A stretch of 64,000 nucleotides of DNA from Trogon surrucura (taxonomy: Eukaryota > Chordata > Aves > Trogoniformes > Trogonidae): assembly GCA_020746105.1 (NCBI GenBank), contig CM036639.1, positions 5,905,501-5,969,500 of the forward strand, written 5' to 3'. The translations under genes were made by a program, and so were the position numbers. Positions 46,432 through 55,676 of this stretch are shown piece after piece; the first letter of the stretch is position 1; each line of letters opens with the position of its first letter. Under the pieces are notes generated by a model. That model did not search any database. It was not told the DNA's origin and saw only the letters and a list, made by a program, of their open reading frames with translations.

Positions 46432-46860
46432 TGTTGGGTTTCACCCCAACCAGCAACTTAGCTCCACGCAGCCACTCACTCGCTCCTACCTGCTCCATGT
46501 GTATGTGGAAGAGAACTGGAAAACAGTAAAGCACTTAGGCTGGCATAAAGACAGTTTAATAAAGAAATAAAGTAAATCATAACAACAGAGTCGATAATAA
46601 AAAAGAGTAGAAAAAATTGTAAGAAAAGGGAATATAGCACAAATGCAAGGAGAAATAAATCCCAGGGAAAGACAATGAAGGACTAAGGAACTGTTCAAGA
46701 CATGTTGACCAGTGCCCAAGTAGAGATATTCATCTGTCGAACTGCCCACTGTTTCTACACCGAACACAGATTTATATGACAAGGAATGTCCTTTTGGCTA
46801 GTTCATGTCAACTGTCAAGAACAAGAACACACAGAGAACAAAGCCAATTTTTGAGTACAC
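46432..46860 (-). mobile_element. LTR upstream of fk7, relative of the 36.2-kb LTR
   Basis: It starts TGTTGGGTTTC in plus orientation, the usual end of an avian LTR on the minus strand, with minus-strand TTTATTAAAC near 46,555. It sits next to AATGCACTTG, the same site as the LTR at 36.6 kb. The distal end is degraded. 46,860-46,930 is unassigned. Confidence 0.6.
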
Positions 46861-46929
46861 TGTTGACATGAAGTAACAGGACAGAGCAAGAGTGTTCCAC
46901 AGAAGAACAAGACCCCAGACATATTACAC

Positions 46930-47626
46930 ATACAACTCAGTTTGGATCAAAAAAAAAAGGAGGCAGAACAGGTCACCAGAATTTGCCTAGGAGAAGTGTT
47001 GGGCCAATAATCTCAAGGCCAGGAGTTGAGCTAATTCTTGCCTACATTGGACCAAAGAGACCCAAAGGAGTGACCCAAAGTGACATCATTTGCCTTTCCT
47101 GGACTCCTCCAGCGCTTGACATGAGTCCTCTGTCCACTCCGGCGTGGTTTGCTCTGGAAATGCTTGAACCTCTCTTCCTGGCACACAAAAGATGCCTCCA
47201 CTGAGCAATGTGCCTGGCATAAGGCAGCAAATGAAAAAACTGTCATTAAGGAAACCAAAACACAGCCCATCTCATTAAGTGGGATGCTTTGCATTCAAGG
47301 TGAGCTTGTCAGAAGACAATCACCACTTGGAGGCATGCCTCTGGCAGCCTGGGGCACTAAAGGTCCATGATAAAAGCCAGCCCAGCTCCTCACTCTCTCA
47401 GCCACTTGTCTTGCCTCTGTCTCCTTGAGAACCAGGTGAGCCTCAAGTCCCTTCTCCTTCTTGGCTTTCTCTCGGAAGATGTTTCACTTCAGGGGACCTC
47501 TCAGCTGACACCGACATTGTTCTATGCCGGATCTTGGGGTTTCATGACAGTAAAGGAGGGGAGAAGGTTGGGCATGGAGGGAGGCTGGAAAGGTACTGAG
47601 GTGTTCCCTGGGCGATGAGTGAGGCT
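46930..47626 (+). pseudogene. Orphan type I keratin promoter and exon 1 (coding exon lost)
   Basis: This is the inverted equivalent of the fk1/fk4 upstream region. The variant TATA GATAAAA lies at 47,369-47,375. Exon 1 ends at 47,435 with donor CAG/GTGAGC, followed by about 190 bp of keratin intron, which stops abruptly at 47,626 at the start of a 5'-truncated LTR. No coding exon follows. Its position opposite fk7 is exactly that of a type I gene in a II/I head-to-head pair, so it marks the lost third gene of inverted cassette C. It could still drive a transcript into the LTR and CR1. Confidence 0.85.
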
Positions 47627-48026
47627 GGCAACCTGGACTGTACTGCACATGATCGGAGCATAAGCTCATCCAGAGGCCAGCCTGAGAAAGACTCTGGAGT
47701 GCACTGAATATCCCGACCCGCGGTAACCAGCATGGTAGAAGCATGACTGATGTAGGCATGCTATGATGGAGGCATGAACTATGTAAAGTGATTAGGGGAA
47801 TATGCTAATGTGTCCTTGGAAAAAGCCCAGAGAACAGATAAAGGTGGCTGGTCATTAAGCTCCTGTTGGGAACCTCTACCAACACCCACCAACAGAATGA
47901 GACTCCACTGGATCTGGAGTGGTGGCTATCTCTCACAAATCTCTCCATTTGCTTTTCTATCTTTCCTTCTTTCTTCAATCTTCTCGTCCCTTTGACTAAA
48001 TAAAGGTTTTACATTTGTATGATATC
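47627..48026 (+). mobile_element. 5'-truncated LTR cutting the orphan keratin intron
   Basis: Nearly identical to 42,101-42,503, including AATAAAGG, but lacking the first about 175 bp. A truncated LTR cannot come from a simple insertion, so a deletion or recombination made this junction. Confidence 0.8.
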
Positions 48027-48094
48027 TGACCTTTTTTTTTGTCTTAGTTTCACTGCTGGGATCATAACCTATGAAAGAAAAATATCCCTATCAT

Positions 48095-48505
48095 TCCTCT
48101 GGTCCGAACAACGAGGAGAGGTTGAGGGAACTGGGGTTATCTGGTCTGAAGAGAACTCTGTGGGGGGACCCTATTGCTCTCTATAAGTACCTGAAAGGAG
48201 ACTGTAGTGAGGTGATGGCTGGTCTTCCAAGTAAGCAGCGATAGGACAAGAGGGAATAGTCTCAAGTTGCATCAGGGGAGGTTTGGATAGGATATTAGGG
48301 AAAATTTCTGCAAAATTTCTGTACTGTAAGAGTGTTGAGGCACTGGAACAGGCTGGCCAAGGAAGTGCTGCAGTCCACATGGCTGGAGGGGTTCAAAAAA
48401 ACAATGTAGATGCATCATTTGGAGAGATGATTTAGTGGTCATGGAAGTGTTAATATGACAGTTGGACCAGATGATCTTAGAGGTCTTCTCCAAATTTAAT
48501 GGTTC
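48095..48505 (+). mobile_element. CR1 3' end, plus strand
   Basis: Begins near GAGGAGAGGTTGAGGG and carries the typical CR1 terminal region (GGACCAGATGATCTTAGAGGTC). It is short and 5' truncated. 48,027-48,094 is unassigned, with a T-run. Confidence 0.8.
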
Positions 48506-49218
48506 CCTGGGAAGGTGGTGAGGGGCTCACAGAGAGCATCTGTTAGGGTTTAGAGGTCAGCTCAGCCCTAACCCTTGACACGCTGAATTAACGGAAGGAT
48601 CCAAACGGTAGTGAAATAGACAACGCCCGAAGGAGGACTCACTGCAGTGTGTCCCAGCCTCCGATTGCTCTAGCAGGGATGTGTCCCCAGCCTCTGCCCC
48701 CACACATTTCCCCTCCAAAGCAATGGCTTTCTGCCTCACCACTCACAATGCAGATGGAAAGAAGAGCTAAAGGACACAGGCAGGCTTGCAGCAAATTTTA
48801 ATGCATCTAAAGAGGGAAATGAGGTCAGTCCAAGAAGAGGTCCCCTGTGTGGGGAGCAGAACAAGCAGCCAAGATTCTGCTGCTTTTTTTCTGTGACTGA
48901 GAGCAGCTGTGGACCAGCCTGGCCAAGGGAGGCAAGCTAAGAGGTCCCTGCTGGCTAGTCTTGTGGTACCCTCCTGTAAGCTTTGAAGGGAGCACAAGGG
49001 AAAAGCTAAAAGAGAGAAAGAGAGGGAGTAGATGATAAGAAAATTAGATGTTGACCATGTTTTCAGAGAACCCTGAGGCTGATCTCTTCAGGTCTGCCTC
49101 TACAGGACAGCTAGAGGCGGTCAGGTGCTCTTAAAAGAGTAATACGGACTTTGATCCTCTGTCCAGCACCATGTTCAGAGGTCCACTGAGATCTTGTTTC
49201 AGACAATTGTCAGCTGGT
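48505..49218 (-). repeat. fk8 3' UTR and downstream flank
   Basis: Type I-like flank with minus-strand ATTAAA at 48,797-48,802. 48,540-48,630 contains an unfamiliar stretch not seen in other flanks. Confidence 0.65.
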
Positions 49219-49392
49219 TTAGCAGGGGGGGGCACCTTCTGCCACAGTAGCGGTTGGTGATGCAGGAGAGGTCAAAGCCCCCAGAGTTGATGGGCACACC
49301 CTCACAGCTCAGGATGCTGCCAACAGCAGCGGAGGTGGAGGAGCCCACAACGGTGTTCTGTGGGAAGGAGCTGAGGATGGGTCCGGGCAGGG
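49219..49392 (-). pseudogene. 3' half of feather-type beta-keratin fk8, fused to ERV-L
   Basis: Only codons from about residue 46 ([11 protein letters not shown]) to the tail remain. Upstream, at 49,392/49,393, keratin sequence stops and ERV-L internal sequence begins. The tail has one extra G in the G-run at 49,224-49,231, which shifts the frame before the last Cys. Flanks assign it to type I. Its promoter, exon 1 and first half are gone, so it cannot make a keratin. Confidence 0.9.
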
Positions 49393-49803
49393 ATGGGTCC
49401 ACCCCTTATTCTATACCATCTACGTCATGCTCAGATCTCACACTTTACAATTATCATTCGCTTAATCTATACACTCCTTCAAGTATAGCCTTTGAGTTCA
49501 TGGCTTCAAGGTTCCATTCATTGTAACAGTTCTTTAGGGTAGGAGGGAATGGTGCTTGATTGTGGTATACTTCGTCCAAAACACGCTGTATTTTTCATGT
49601 TCTGTGTCCACGGTCTGAAGCTTGAAAAAAACCGTCATTTAAGGGAAGTCACTGGGCGCCACCTCGGGTTCCCTTATTGCTGTCCCTCCCTCGTTTTCAT
49701 CGTAGTCTATCCTGTGTTGGTCTGGGTTGTTCTTACTGTAATATTAATCAACATGACACATAATAACAGCAGCAGTGATGACAAACATTGGCAGGGTAAT
49801 TTA

Positions 49804-52800
49804 TCAGTTAACATCACATGATTTAGTCCACTGGCTATTCTCTCCCAAAGTTAAATCCCCCTGGGGTACACACCGAACACCCCCATCCTTCTGCATCACC
49901 CACCAAGTACACCCAGGTCCCTGAGCAAAAGCAACCCCACGGATGGGTTTGCCTTTGCCGGAGGCAGGGCTAACCCATACTGTCTTCCCCAACATGTTCC
50001 TCATACACACAACAGGAACTTTATCTCCATCCACAGTAGGCGGGAGTTTTGACTGGGCAGGCCCGGCTCGATTGGAAGATCCTCTATTATTGACTAACCA
50101 TGTGGCTTTTGCTAAATTTGTGTCCCAGTGTTTGAAAGTTCCATCACTCATTGCTCTCAATGTACTCTTTAGCAGTCCGTTGTGCCGTTCCACCTTTCCA
50201 GAGGCTGGTGCATGATATGGGATGTGGTACACCCACTCAATGCCGTGCTCTTTGGCCCAGGTGTCAATGAGGCTGTTCCGGAAATGAGTCCCATTATCCG
50301 ACTCAATCCTCTCCGGAGTGCCGTGTCGCCACAGTACCTGCTTTTCCAGGCCCAAGATGGTGTTCCGAGCAGTGGCATGGGGCACAGCGTATGTCTCCAG
50401 CCATCCGGTGGTCGTCTCCACCATTGTGAGTACATGGTGTTTGCCTTGACGGGTTAGTGGGAGCGTAATATAGTCAACCTGCCACGCCTCCCCATATCTG
50501 TATTTCATCCATCGCCCTCCATACCACAAAGGCTTTACCCGCTTGGCCTTCTTGATTGTAGCACATGTTTCACATTCATGGATAACCTGTGCGATAGCAT
50601 CCATGGTCAAGTCCACCCCTCGATCACGAGCCCATCTGTGTGTCGCATCCCTTCCCTGATGGCCTGAGGAGTCATGGGCCCACCGAGCTACGAACAATTC
50701 ACCTTTGTGCTGCCAGTCCAAGTCCACCTGAGACACCTGGATCTTAGCAGCCCGATCTACCTGCTGGTTGTTTAGGTGCTCTTCTGTGGCTCGATTCTTG
50801 GGCATGTGGGCATCTACATGACGTACTTTCACAACCAGGTTCTCCACCCGGGCAGCAATATCCCGCCACAGTTCGGTAGCCCACATAGGCCTACCCCTGC
50901 GTTGCCAGTTATTCTGCTTCCATTGCTGTAACCACCCCCACAGAGCATTTGCCACCATCCACGAGTCAGTGTAGAGATAGAGCACTGGCCACTTTTCCCG
51001 CTCAGCAATATCTAAAGCCAGTTGAATGGCTTTTACCTCTGCAAATTGACTCGATTCACCCTCCCCTTCAGTGGCTTCAGCAACTCGCCGTGTGGGGCTC
51101 CATACAGCAGCCTTCCATCTTCGATGCTTTCCCACAATGCGACAGGACCCATCAGTGAACAGAGCGTACCGCTTCTCATCCTCCGGTAATTCGTTATATC
51201 GTGGGGCCTCTTCTGCACGTTTCACTTCCTCCTGCTGTGACACCTCAAAGTCCTTGTTTTCTGGCCAGTTTGTAATTGCCTCCAGGATTCCTGGTCGATT
51301 AGTGTTCCCCATTCGGGCCCGCTGTGTGAGCAGTGCCATCCATTTACTCCACGTGGCATCAGTCGCATGATGTGTAGATGAGGCCCTCCCTCTGAACATC
51401 CAGCCCAAAACTGGAAATCGGGGTGCTAAAAGGAGAGGTGCCTCAGTACCAATTACTTCTGAGGCAGCTCGGACTCCTTCATACGCTGCCAGTATCTCCT
51501 TCTCAGTGAGAGTGTAGCAGGACTCAGATCCTCTGTATGCCCGACTCCAAAACCCTAAAGGTCGGCCTCGGGTCTCCCCTGGTGCCCTCTGCCAGAGACT
51601 CCAGTCAGGGCCATTCTGCCCAGCTGCAGTATAAAGCACATTTTGAACATCTTGTCCTGTCCGGACTGGCCCAAGAGATACTGCATGAACAATCTCTCGT
51701 TTAATCTGCTCAAAGGCTTGTTGCTGTTCAGGGCCCCATTTAAAATCATTCTTCTTCTGGGTCACCTGGAAAAGAGGGCTTACAATCTGGCTGTAACTTG
51801 GGATATGCATCCTCCAAAACCCCACTGTGCCTAAGAATGCCTGTGTCTCCTTCTTACTAGTTGGTGGGGACATCGCTGCTATCTTATTAATCACATCCAT
51901 CGGAATCTGGCGGCGTCCATCTTGCCACTTTACTCCCAAAAACTGGATCTCCTGCGCAGGCCCTTTTACCTTACTACGTTTTATGGCAAAACCAGCTTTC
52001 AGAAGGATTTGAATTATCTTCCTCCCTTTCTCAAAAACTTCTTCCGCTGTATCCCCCCATACGATAATGTCATCAATGTACTGCAGGTGTTCTGGAGCTT
52101 CCCCCTGTTCCAGTGCAGCATGGATTAACCCGTGGCAAATGGTGGGGCTGTGTTTCCACCCCTGGGGCAGTCGATGCCAAGTGTACTGGATGCCCCTCCA
52201 AGTAAAGGCAAACTGTGGCCTGCACTCTGCTGCCAGAGGGATCGAGAAAAACGCATTAGCGATATCAATGGTGGCATACCATTTGGCAGCCTTCGATTCT
52301 AGCTCATATTGAAGCTCGAGCATGTCTGGCACGGCAGCACTCAATGGCGGTGTAACTTCATTCAAGCCACGATAATCCACTGTTAGTCTCCATTCCCCGT
52401 TAGATTTCTGCACTGGCCATATGGGGCTGTTAAAGGGTGAGTGAGTTTTGCTAATAACTCCTTGGTTCTCCAACTGACGGATCAGCTTATGGATGGGAAC
52501 CAGGGAGTCTCGGTTGGTGCGATATTGCCGTCGATGCACCGTGGAGTTAGCAATTGGTACCTGTTGTTCTTCAGCTCTCAACAAACCCACCACAGAAGGG
52601 TCCTCTGAGAGACCAGGCAACGTGGACAGCTGTTTAATTTCCTCTGCCTCCAAAGCAGCTATGCCAAAGGCCCACCGGTACCCTTTTGGATCTTTGAAGT
52701 ACCCGCTCCTGAGGAAGTCTATACCAAGAATGCACGGAGCATCTGGGCCAGTCACAACAGGGTGTTTATGCCGCTCATTTCCAGTCAGACTTACTTCAGC

Positions 52801-53013
52801 TTCCAATACAGTCAGTTGCTGGGACCCCCCTGTCACCCCAGAAATAAAAATGGGTTCTACCCCTCTATATCCTGATGGCATCAAAGTACATTGTGCGCCT
52901 GTGTCTATTAGAGCTTTGTATTCCCGTGGAGCTGATGTGCCAGGCCATCGGATCCACACAGTCCAGTAGACCCGATTGTCCCTCTCCTCCACCTGGCTGG
53001 AGGCAGGGCACCT
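49804..53013 (-). CDS. pol: ERV-L pol (protease, RT, RNase H, integrase)
   Basis: The frame is open from the codon after the gag TAG; numbering here starts at the GTG at 52,992 (1,062 codons). Protease: DTGA at 30-33 and ILGIDF at 88-93. Reverse transcriptase: YATIDIANAF about 239-248, LPQGW 275-279, YIDD 305-308. RNase H: TDGS 613-616, Glu 652, TDS 675-677. Integrase: His 773/778 and Cys 807/810 zinc end, then the D-D-E triad at Asp 840, Asp 899 and Glu 935. All catalytic positions that I can check are present. There is no separate start signal, so expression as a Gag-Pol readthrough product is likely. No dUTPase or env is seen downstream. Confidence 0.93.
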   Translation of the reverse strand, partial: RCPASSQVEERDNRVYWTVWIRWPGTSAPREYKALIDTGAQCTLMPSGYRGVEPIFISGVTGGSQQLTVLEAEVSLTGNERHKHPVVTGPDAPCILGIDFLRSGYFKDPKGYRWAFGIAALEAEEIKQLSTLPGLSEDPSVVGLLRAEEQQVPIANSTVHRRQYRTNRDSLVPIHKLIRQLENQGVISKTHSPFNSPIWPVQKSNGEWRLTVDYRGLNEVTPPLSAAVPDMLELQYELESKAAKWYATIDIANAFFSIPLAAECRPQFAFTWRGIQYTWHRLPQGWKHSPTICHGLIHAALEQGEAPEHLQYIDDIIVWGDTAEEVFEKGRKIIQILLKAGFAIKRSKVKGPAQEIQFLGVKWQDGRRQIPMDVINKIAAMSPPTSKKETQAFLGTVGFWRMHIPSYSQIVSPLFQVTQKKNDFKWGPEQQQAFEQIKREIVHAVSLGPVRTGQDVQNVLYTAAGQNGPDWSLWQRAPGETRGRPLGFWSRAYRGSESCYTLTEKEILAAYEGVRAASEVIGTEAPLLLAPRFPVLGWMFRGRASSTHHATDATWSKWMALLTQRARMGNTNRPGILEAITNWPENKDFEVSQQEEVKRAEEAPRYNELPEDEKRYALFTDGSCRIVGKHRRWKAAVWSPTRRVAEATEGEGESSQFAEVKAIQLALDIAEREKWPVLYLYTDSWMVANALWGWLQQWKQNNWQRRGRPMWATELWRDIAARVENLVVKVRHVDAHMPKNRATEEHLNNQQVDRAAKIQVSQVDLDWQHKGELFVARWAHDSSGHQGRDATHRWARDRGVDLTMDAIAQVIHECETCATIKKAKRVKPLWYGGRWMKYRYGEAWQVDYITLPLTRQGKHHVLTMVETTTGWLETYAVPHATARNTILGLEKQVLWRHGTPERIESDNGTHFRNSLIDTWAKEHGIEWVYHIPYHAPASGKVERHNGLLKSTLRAMSDGTFKHWDTNLAKATWLVNNRGSSNRAGPAQSKLPPTVDGDKVPVVCMRNMLGKTVWVSPASGKGKPIRGVAFAQGPGCTWWVMQKDGGVRCVPQGDLTLGENSQWTKSCDVN

Positions 53014-55140
53014 CTATTCTCGATCAGAGTCACTCACTTCTTGTGAGTATGACCTAGAGGTTCCTTCAAGAGCATCAGAGTCAAAATCTGTTTTCCTGTT
53101 TCGTTTGGAGGGCTTTCCACTGGAAACTGGGGCAATACTTCTCTTACGATGATCCTTCTTCTTTGCCGCTTCCTTTCGCAACTCACGTACGCGTTCATCT
53201 AGGACTGAAGTTGGTTCTCCATCCCACTTGCTCATGTTCTCTCCATGGTCACGTAGGTAAAACCAGAGAGTATTCCGGCGGGTTTGTTTTCCCTGTTCTC
53301 TCTCTTGATTGGAGGAGTGCCTAGTCCTAACAGCTGAGACACGTGCCCGTGTGGGTGTAGAGCAGGACAAATCCACTTTGAGCTGCTGGAACTCCCGGGA
53401 CAGTTCTTCCACGGCAGAAACACAAGCCTGTAGGGATGAAGACACACTTCCTTCATAGTGCCGGAGCCGGCGAGCCAGTTCATCCACGGTTTGTCCCTCA
53501 CCTTCTCTCCAGGATATCAGTGCCAACGAGTTTGTGTATGTTTGAGGTGCACTTCGTAGGAACTTCCGCCACATGCCTTGTGTACATCGGACTTCATCTG
53601 GATCAGTGGGTGACTGCTCATCATCTGGATTATTGTAAATCACCTCCAGCACAGCCAGTTCCCTCAGGTACTGGATACCTCTCTCCATTGAGGTCCATTT
53701 ACCTGGGTGGCATGCAATATCATCCTTGAGGAGGTAACTTTCCCTCATGCCTGACAGAAGGCGCTTCCAGAGGCTGAGGGTTTGTGTCTGCCTCCCAAGC
53801 ACTTTGTCAATGCCCCCTTCCCTAGAGAGGGATCCCAGCTGTTTGGCTTCTTTACCCTCCAGTTCCAGGCTACCGGCTCCACTGTCCCAGCATCGGAGCA
53901 GCCAGGTAATAATGTGCTCACCTTGATGGCGACCAAAGTCCTTTCGCATGTCTCGCAGCTCACTGAGAGATAGAGACCGGGTGATTATCTCTGGCTCTAC
54001 CTCCTCTTCTTGTTCTCGTGATGGCCCTGCTTCGTTTTCATCCCTCACCAAGCGAACCGATTTCTTCGCGTACTTCTTCTTCTGTACTGGAGCAACCGAT
54101 ACTGGCACAGGCTCATTTTCTGGTTCAGCCGCAGCGCCTGTCACAGGGGTCGGAGCGGCCACAGCGCCTGTCACAGGGGTTGGAGCGGCCGCAGCGCCTG
54201 TCACAGGTGTCGGAGTAGCTGCAGCGCTTGTCACAGGGGTCGGAGCGGCCGCAGCGCCTACCACAGGGGTTGGAGCGGCCGCAGCGCTTGTCACAGGGGT
54301 CGGAGCAGCCGCAGCGCTTGTCACAAGGGTCGGAGCAGCCGCAGCGCTTGTCACAGGGGTCGGAGCAGCCGCAGCATTTGTTGCAGAGACTGGAACAGTC
54401 ACATCATGTACTGGTTTGTCTTCAGGTCCAGAGGTCTCCTCTTTTCCTTGGGAATAATGGGTGACATTGAAAATGGCTCGGTAGGCATGGGCCAGGCCCC
54501 AGCACACAGCAGTGATTTGGGCTTCTTTGGAGTGGCCAGGCTGACAGCATACCTTCTCCAAATACTCTGCTAGTTTCCTAGGATTCTGTATATGTTCAGG
54601 GCTGAAATTCCAAAACACTGGAGATGACCATTGCCCTAGGAGCTTGCCCATCTTCTCCCACACACCTTGCCACTCATAGTTATCTGGCTTCAGGACAGGT
54701 CTCTGGGTGGTATCCTTAGAAAATTTTGGTGTGACCGCGAGCAAGATGAGGCACACATTCAGAAGACACAGGACGAAAACCAGGAGACACATGCTGGATT
54801 GGGTATTCCAAGAATATTCAAAGTTTTCAAAAACGGTTGTGATCAGCTTGAAGGACAAACGGGAGAGAACATTCTCCTCTGCTTCCCCTATAGATTCGGT
54901 GCCGTTACCAATGAATTCAGAGAGGAGGCGCCCAAGGCATGGGAATGACAATAGCGCCTCATACAAATACCAGTTTACCCTCATGGCCAGTGATACAATC
55001 ATATTATAAGCTGTCAGCACCCCGTACAAAAGAATCATGCCTTTGACCCCTTTTCCACAGTTGATAAATACCAGCGCAGGAAATATATATAATACATAAG
55101 GATTCAGCCAATGCCACAGCGTAAATAAATAAAACAACAT
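53014..55140 (-). CDS. gag: ERV-L gag with N-terminal membrane region and 10-residue repeat
   Basis: 708 codons from the first ATG (55,140) to a TAG at 53,014-53,016. Residues 1-60 and about 112-137 are strongly hydrophobic and look like membrane segments, unusual for Gag. A tandem 10-residue Ala/Pro/Thr/Val repeat occupies about residues 256-340. The next part (about 385-600) has a capsid-like helical, charged composition with ITRSLSLSELRDMRKDF and SLWKRLLSGMRE. The C terminus is basic (KKKDHRKRS), with no zinc knuckle. The TAG and the following pol are in the same frame, separated by nothing else. Identification as gag rests mainly on position before pol. Confidence 0.8.
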   Translation of the reverse strand: MLFYLFTLWHWLNPYVLYIFPALVFINCGKGVKGMILLYGVLTAYNMIVSLAMRVNWYLYEALLSFPCLGRLLSEFIGNGTESIGEAEENVLSRLSFKLITTVFENFEYSWNTQSSMCLLVFVLCLLNVCLILLAVTPKFSKDTTQRPVLKPDNYEWQGVWEKMGKLLGQWSSPVFWNFSPEHIQNPRKLAEYLEKVCCQPGHSKEAQITAVCWGLAHAYRAIFNVTHYSQGKEETSGPEDKPVHDVTVPVSATNAAAAPTPVTSAAAAPTLVTSAAAAPTPVTSAAAAPTPVVGAAAAPTPVTSAAATPTPVTGAAAAPTPVTGAVAAPTPVTGAAAEPENEPVPVSVAPVQKKKYAKKSVRLVRDENEAGPSREQEEEVEPEIITRSLSLSELRDMRKDFGRHQGEHIITWLLRCWDSGAGSLELEGKEAKQLGSLSREGGIDKVLGRQTQTLSLWKRLLSGMRESYLLKDDIACHPGKWTSMERGIQYLRELAVLEVIYNNPDDEQSPTDPDEVRCTQGMWRKFLRSAPQTYTNSLALISWREGEGQTVDELARRLRHYEGSVSSSLQACVSAVEELSREFQQLKVDLSCSTPTRARVSAVRTRHSSNQEREQGKQTRRNTLWFYLRDHGENMSKWDGEPTSVLDERVRELRKEAAKKKDHRKRSIAPVSSGKPSKRNRKTDFDSDALEGTSRSYSQEVSDSDRE
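54130..54371 (-). repeat. 30-bp in-frame minisatellite in ERV-L gag
   Basis: About eight imperfect copies of a 30-bp unit encoding AAAAPTPVT(S/G). Variants (Leu, Thr, Val replacements) show that units differ, yet the frame is kept. Confidence 0.92.
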
Positions 55141-55237
55141 TATGACCACCAACTACTTGACTAATGTGCAGAATCAATCTAACAAAGTTATCTTTTTAAC
55201 ACTCTTTTGTCAAATCTGTTGTTATCTCAAACCCCCG

Positions 55238-55255
55238 GCCCCACGTTGGGTGCCA
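55238..55255 (-). promoter_or_regulatory. ERV-L primer-binding site
   Basis: Seven bases after the 5' LTR end, the minus strand reads TGGCACCCAACGTGGGGC. It matches the 3' end complement of lysine tRNA (the Lys1,2 type) with one mismatch. Confidence 0.8.
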
Positions 55256-55262
55256 AAAAAGT

Positions 55263-55676
55263 TGTTGTGGTTCGAGCCGAGTTACCGGCGGGAAGGAAAC
55301 AAAGGAACCACGGGGTCGCTCCCTCCCCCCCCGCCCCCCCCCCCCTACCGAGAGTGAGGGGAAGAGCCCGAAAGGAGCTCAGGCGAAGGCCTCCAGGGGT
55401 TGAGATAAAAACAGTTTAATGGTGAACATAAAATGGTAACAATAACAGTGAAATAACAGTAACGTTTAACCAGATATAACGCGAGTAACACGTAACGCGG
55501 AGCTCACCGCCCGACCGGACCGGAAACCGGGAAAGAGCGCCAGCCCCCACCCCGACCGCTCCATATATATATACCCCGAGCATGACATCACGATGGTATC
55601 GAATATCCTAGCGACCCCCTATGCCCAGATAGCTCCTTTCCAGAGAATTAGCCCTATCCTAGCTGAACCCAGTACA
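55263..55676 (-). repeat. ERV-L 5' LTR
   Basis: 414 bp, ends TGTACT...ACAACA on the minus strand. A TATATATA run lies near 55,563-55,573. It differs from the 437-bp solo copy at 2,383 by small indels and a C-rich expansion at about 55,325-55,346. Its outer end is exactly the inner edge of the right palindrome arm. Confidence 0.9.

Larger units (their letters stand above)
49393..55676 (-). mobile_element. ERV-L (class III) provirus, 3' LTR missing
   Basis: Minus strand, in transcription order: 5' LTR (55,676-55,263), primer-binding site (55,255-55,238), gag, in-frame TAG, pol, then about 410 bp of 3' sequence without env or LTR, ending abruptly in fk8. The LTR matches the solo copy at 2,383-2,819. 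Both long frames are free of internal stops, so the copy is young. Pol shows ERV-L signatures such as LPQGWKHSPTICHGL and GFWRMHIPSY. Having one LTR it is not a complete provirus. Confidence 0.92.

Noticed and set aside
49393..49803. Search for the missing ERV-L 3' LTR or env
   Set aside because: No match to the 55,263-55,676 LTR, no clear polypurine tract and no env-like frame was found in this stretch.
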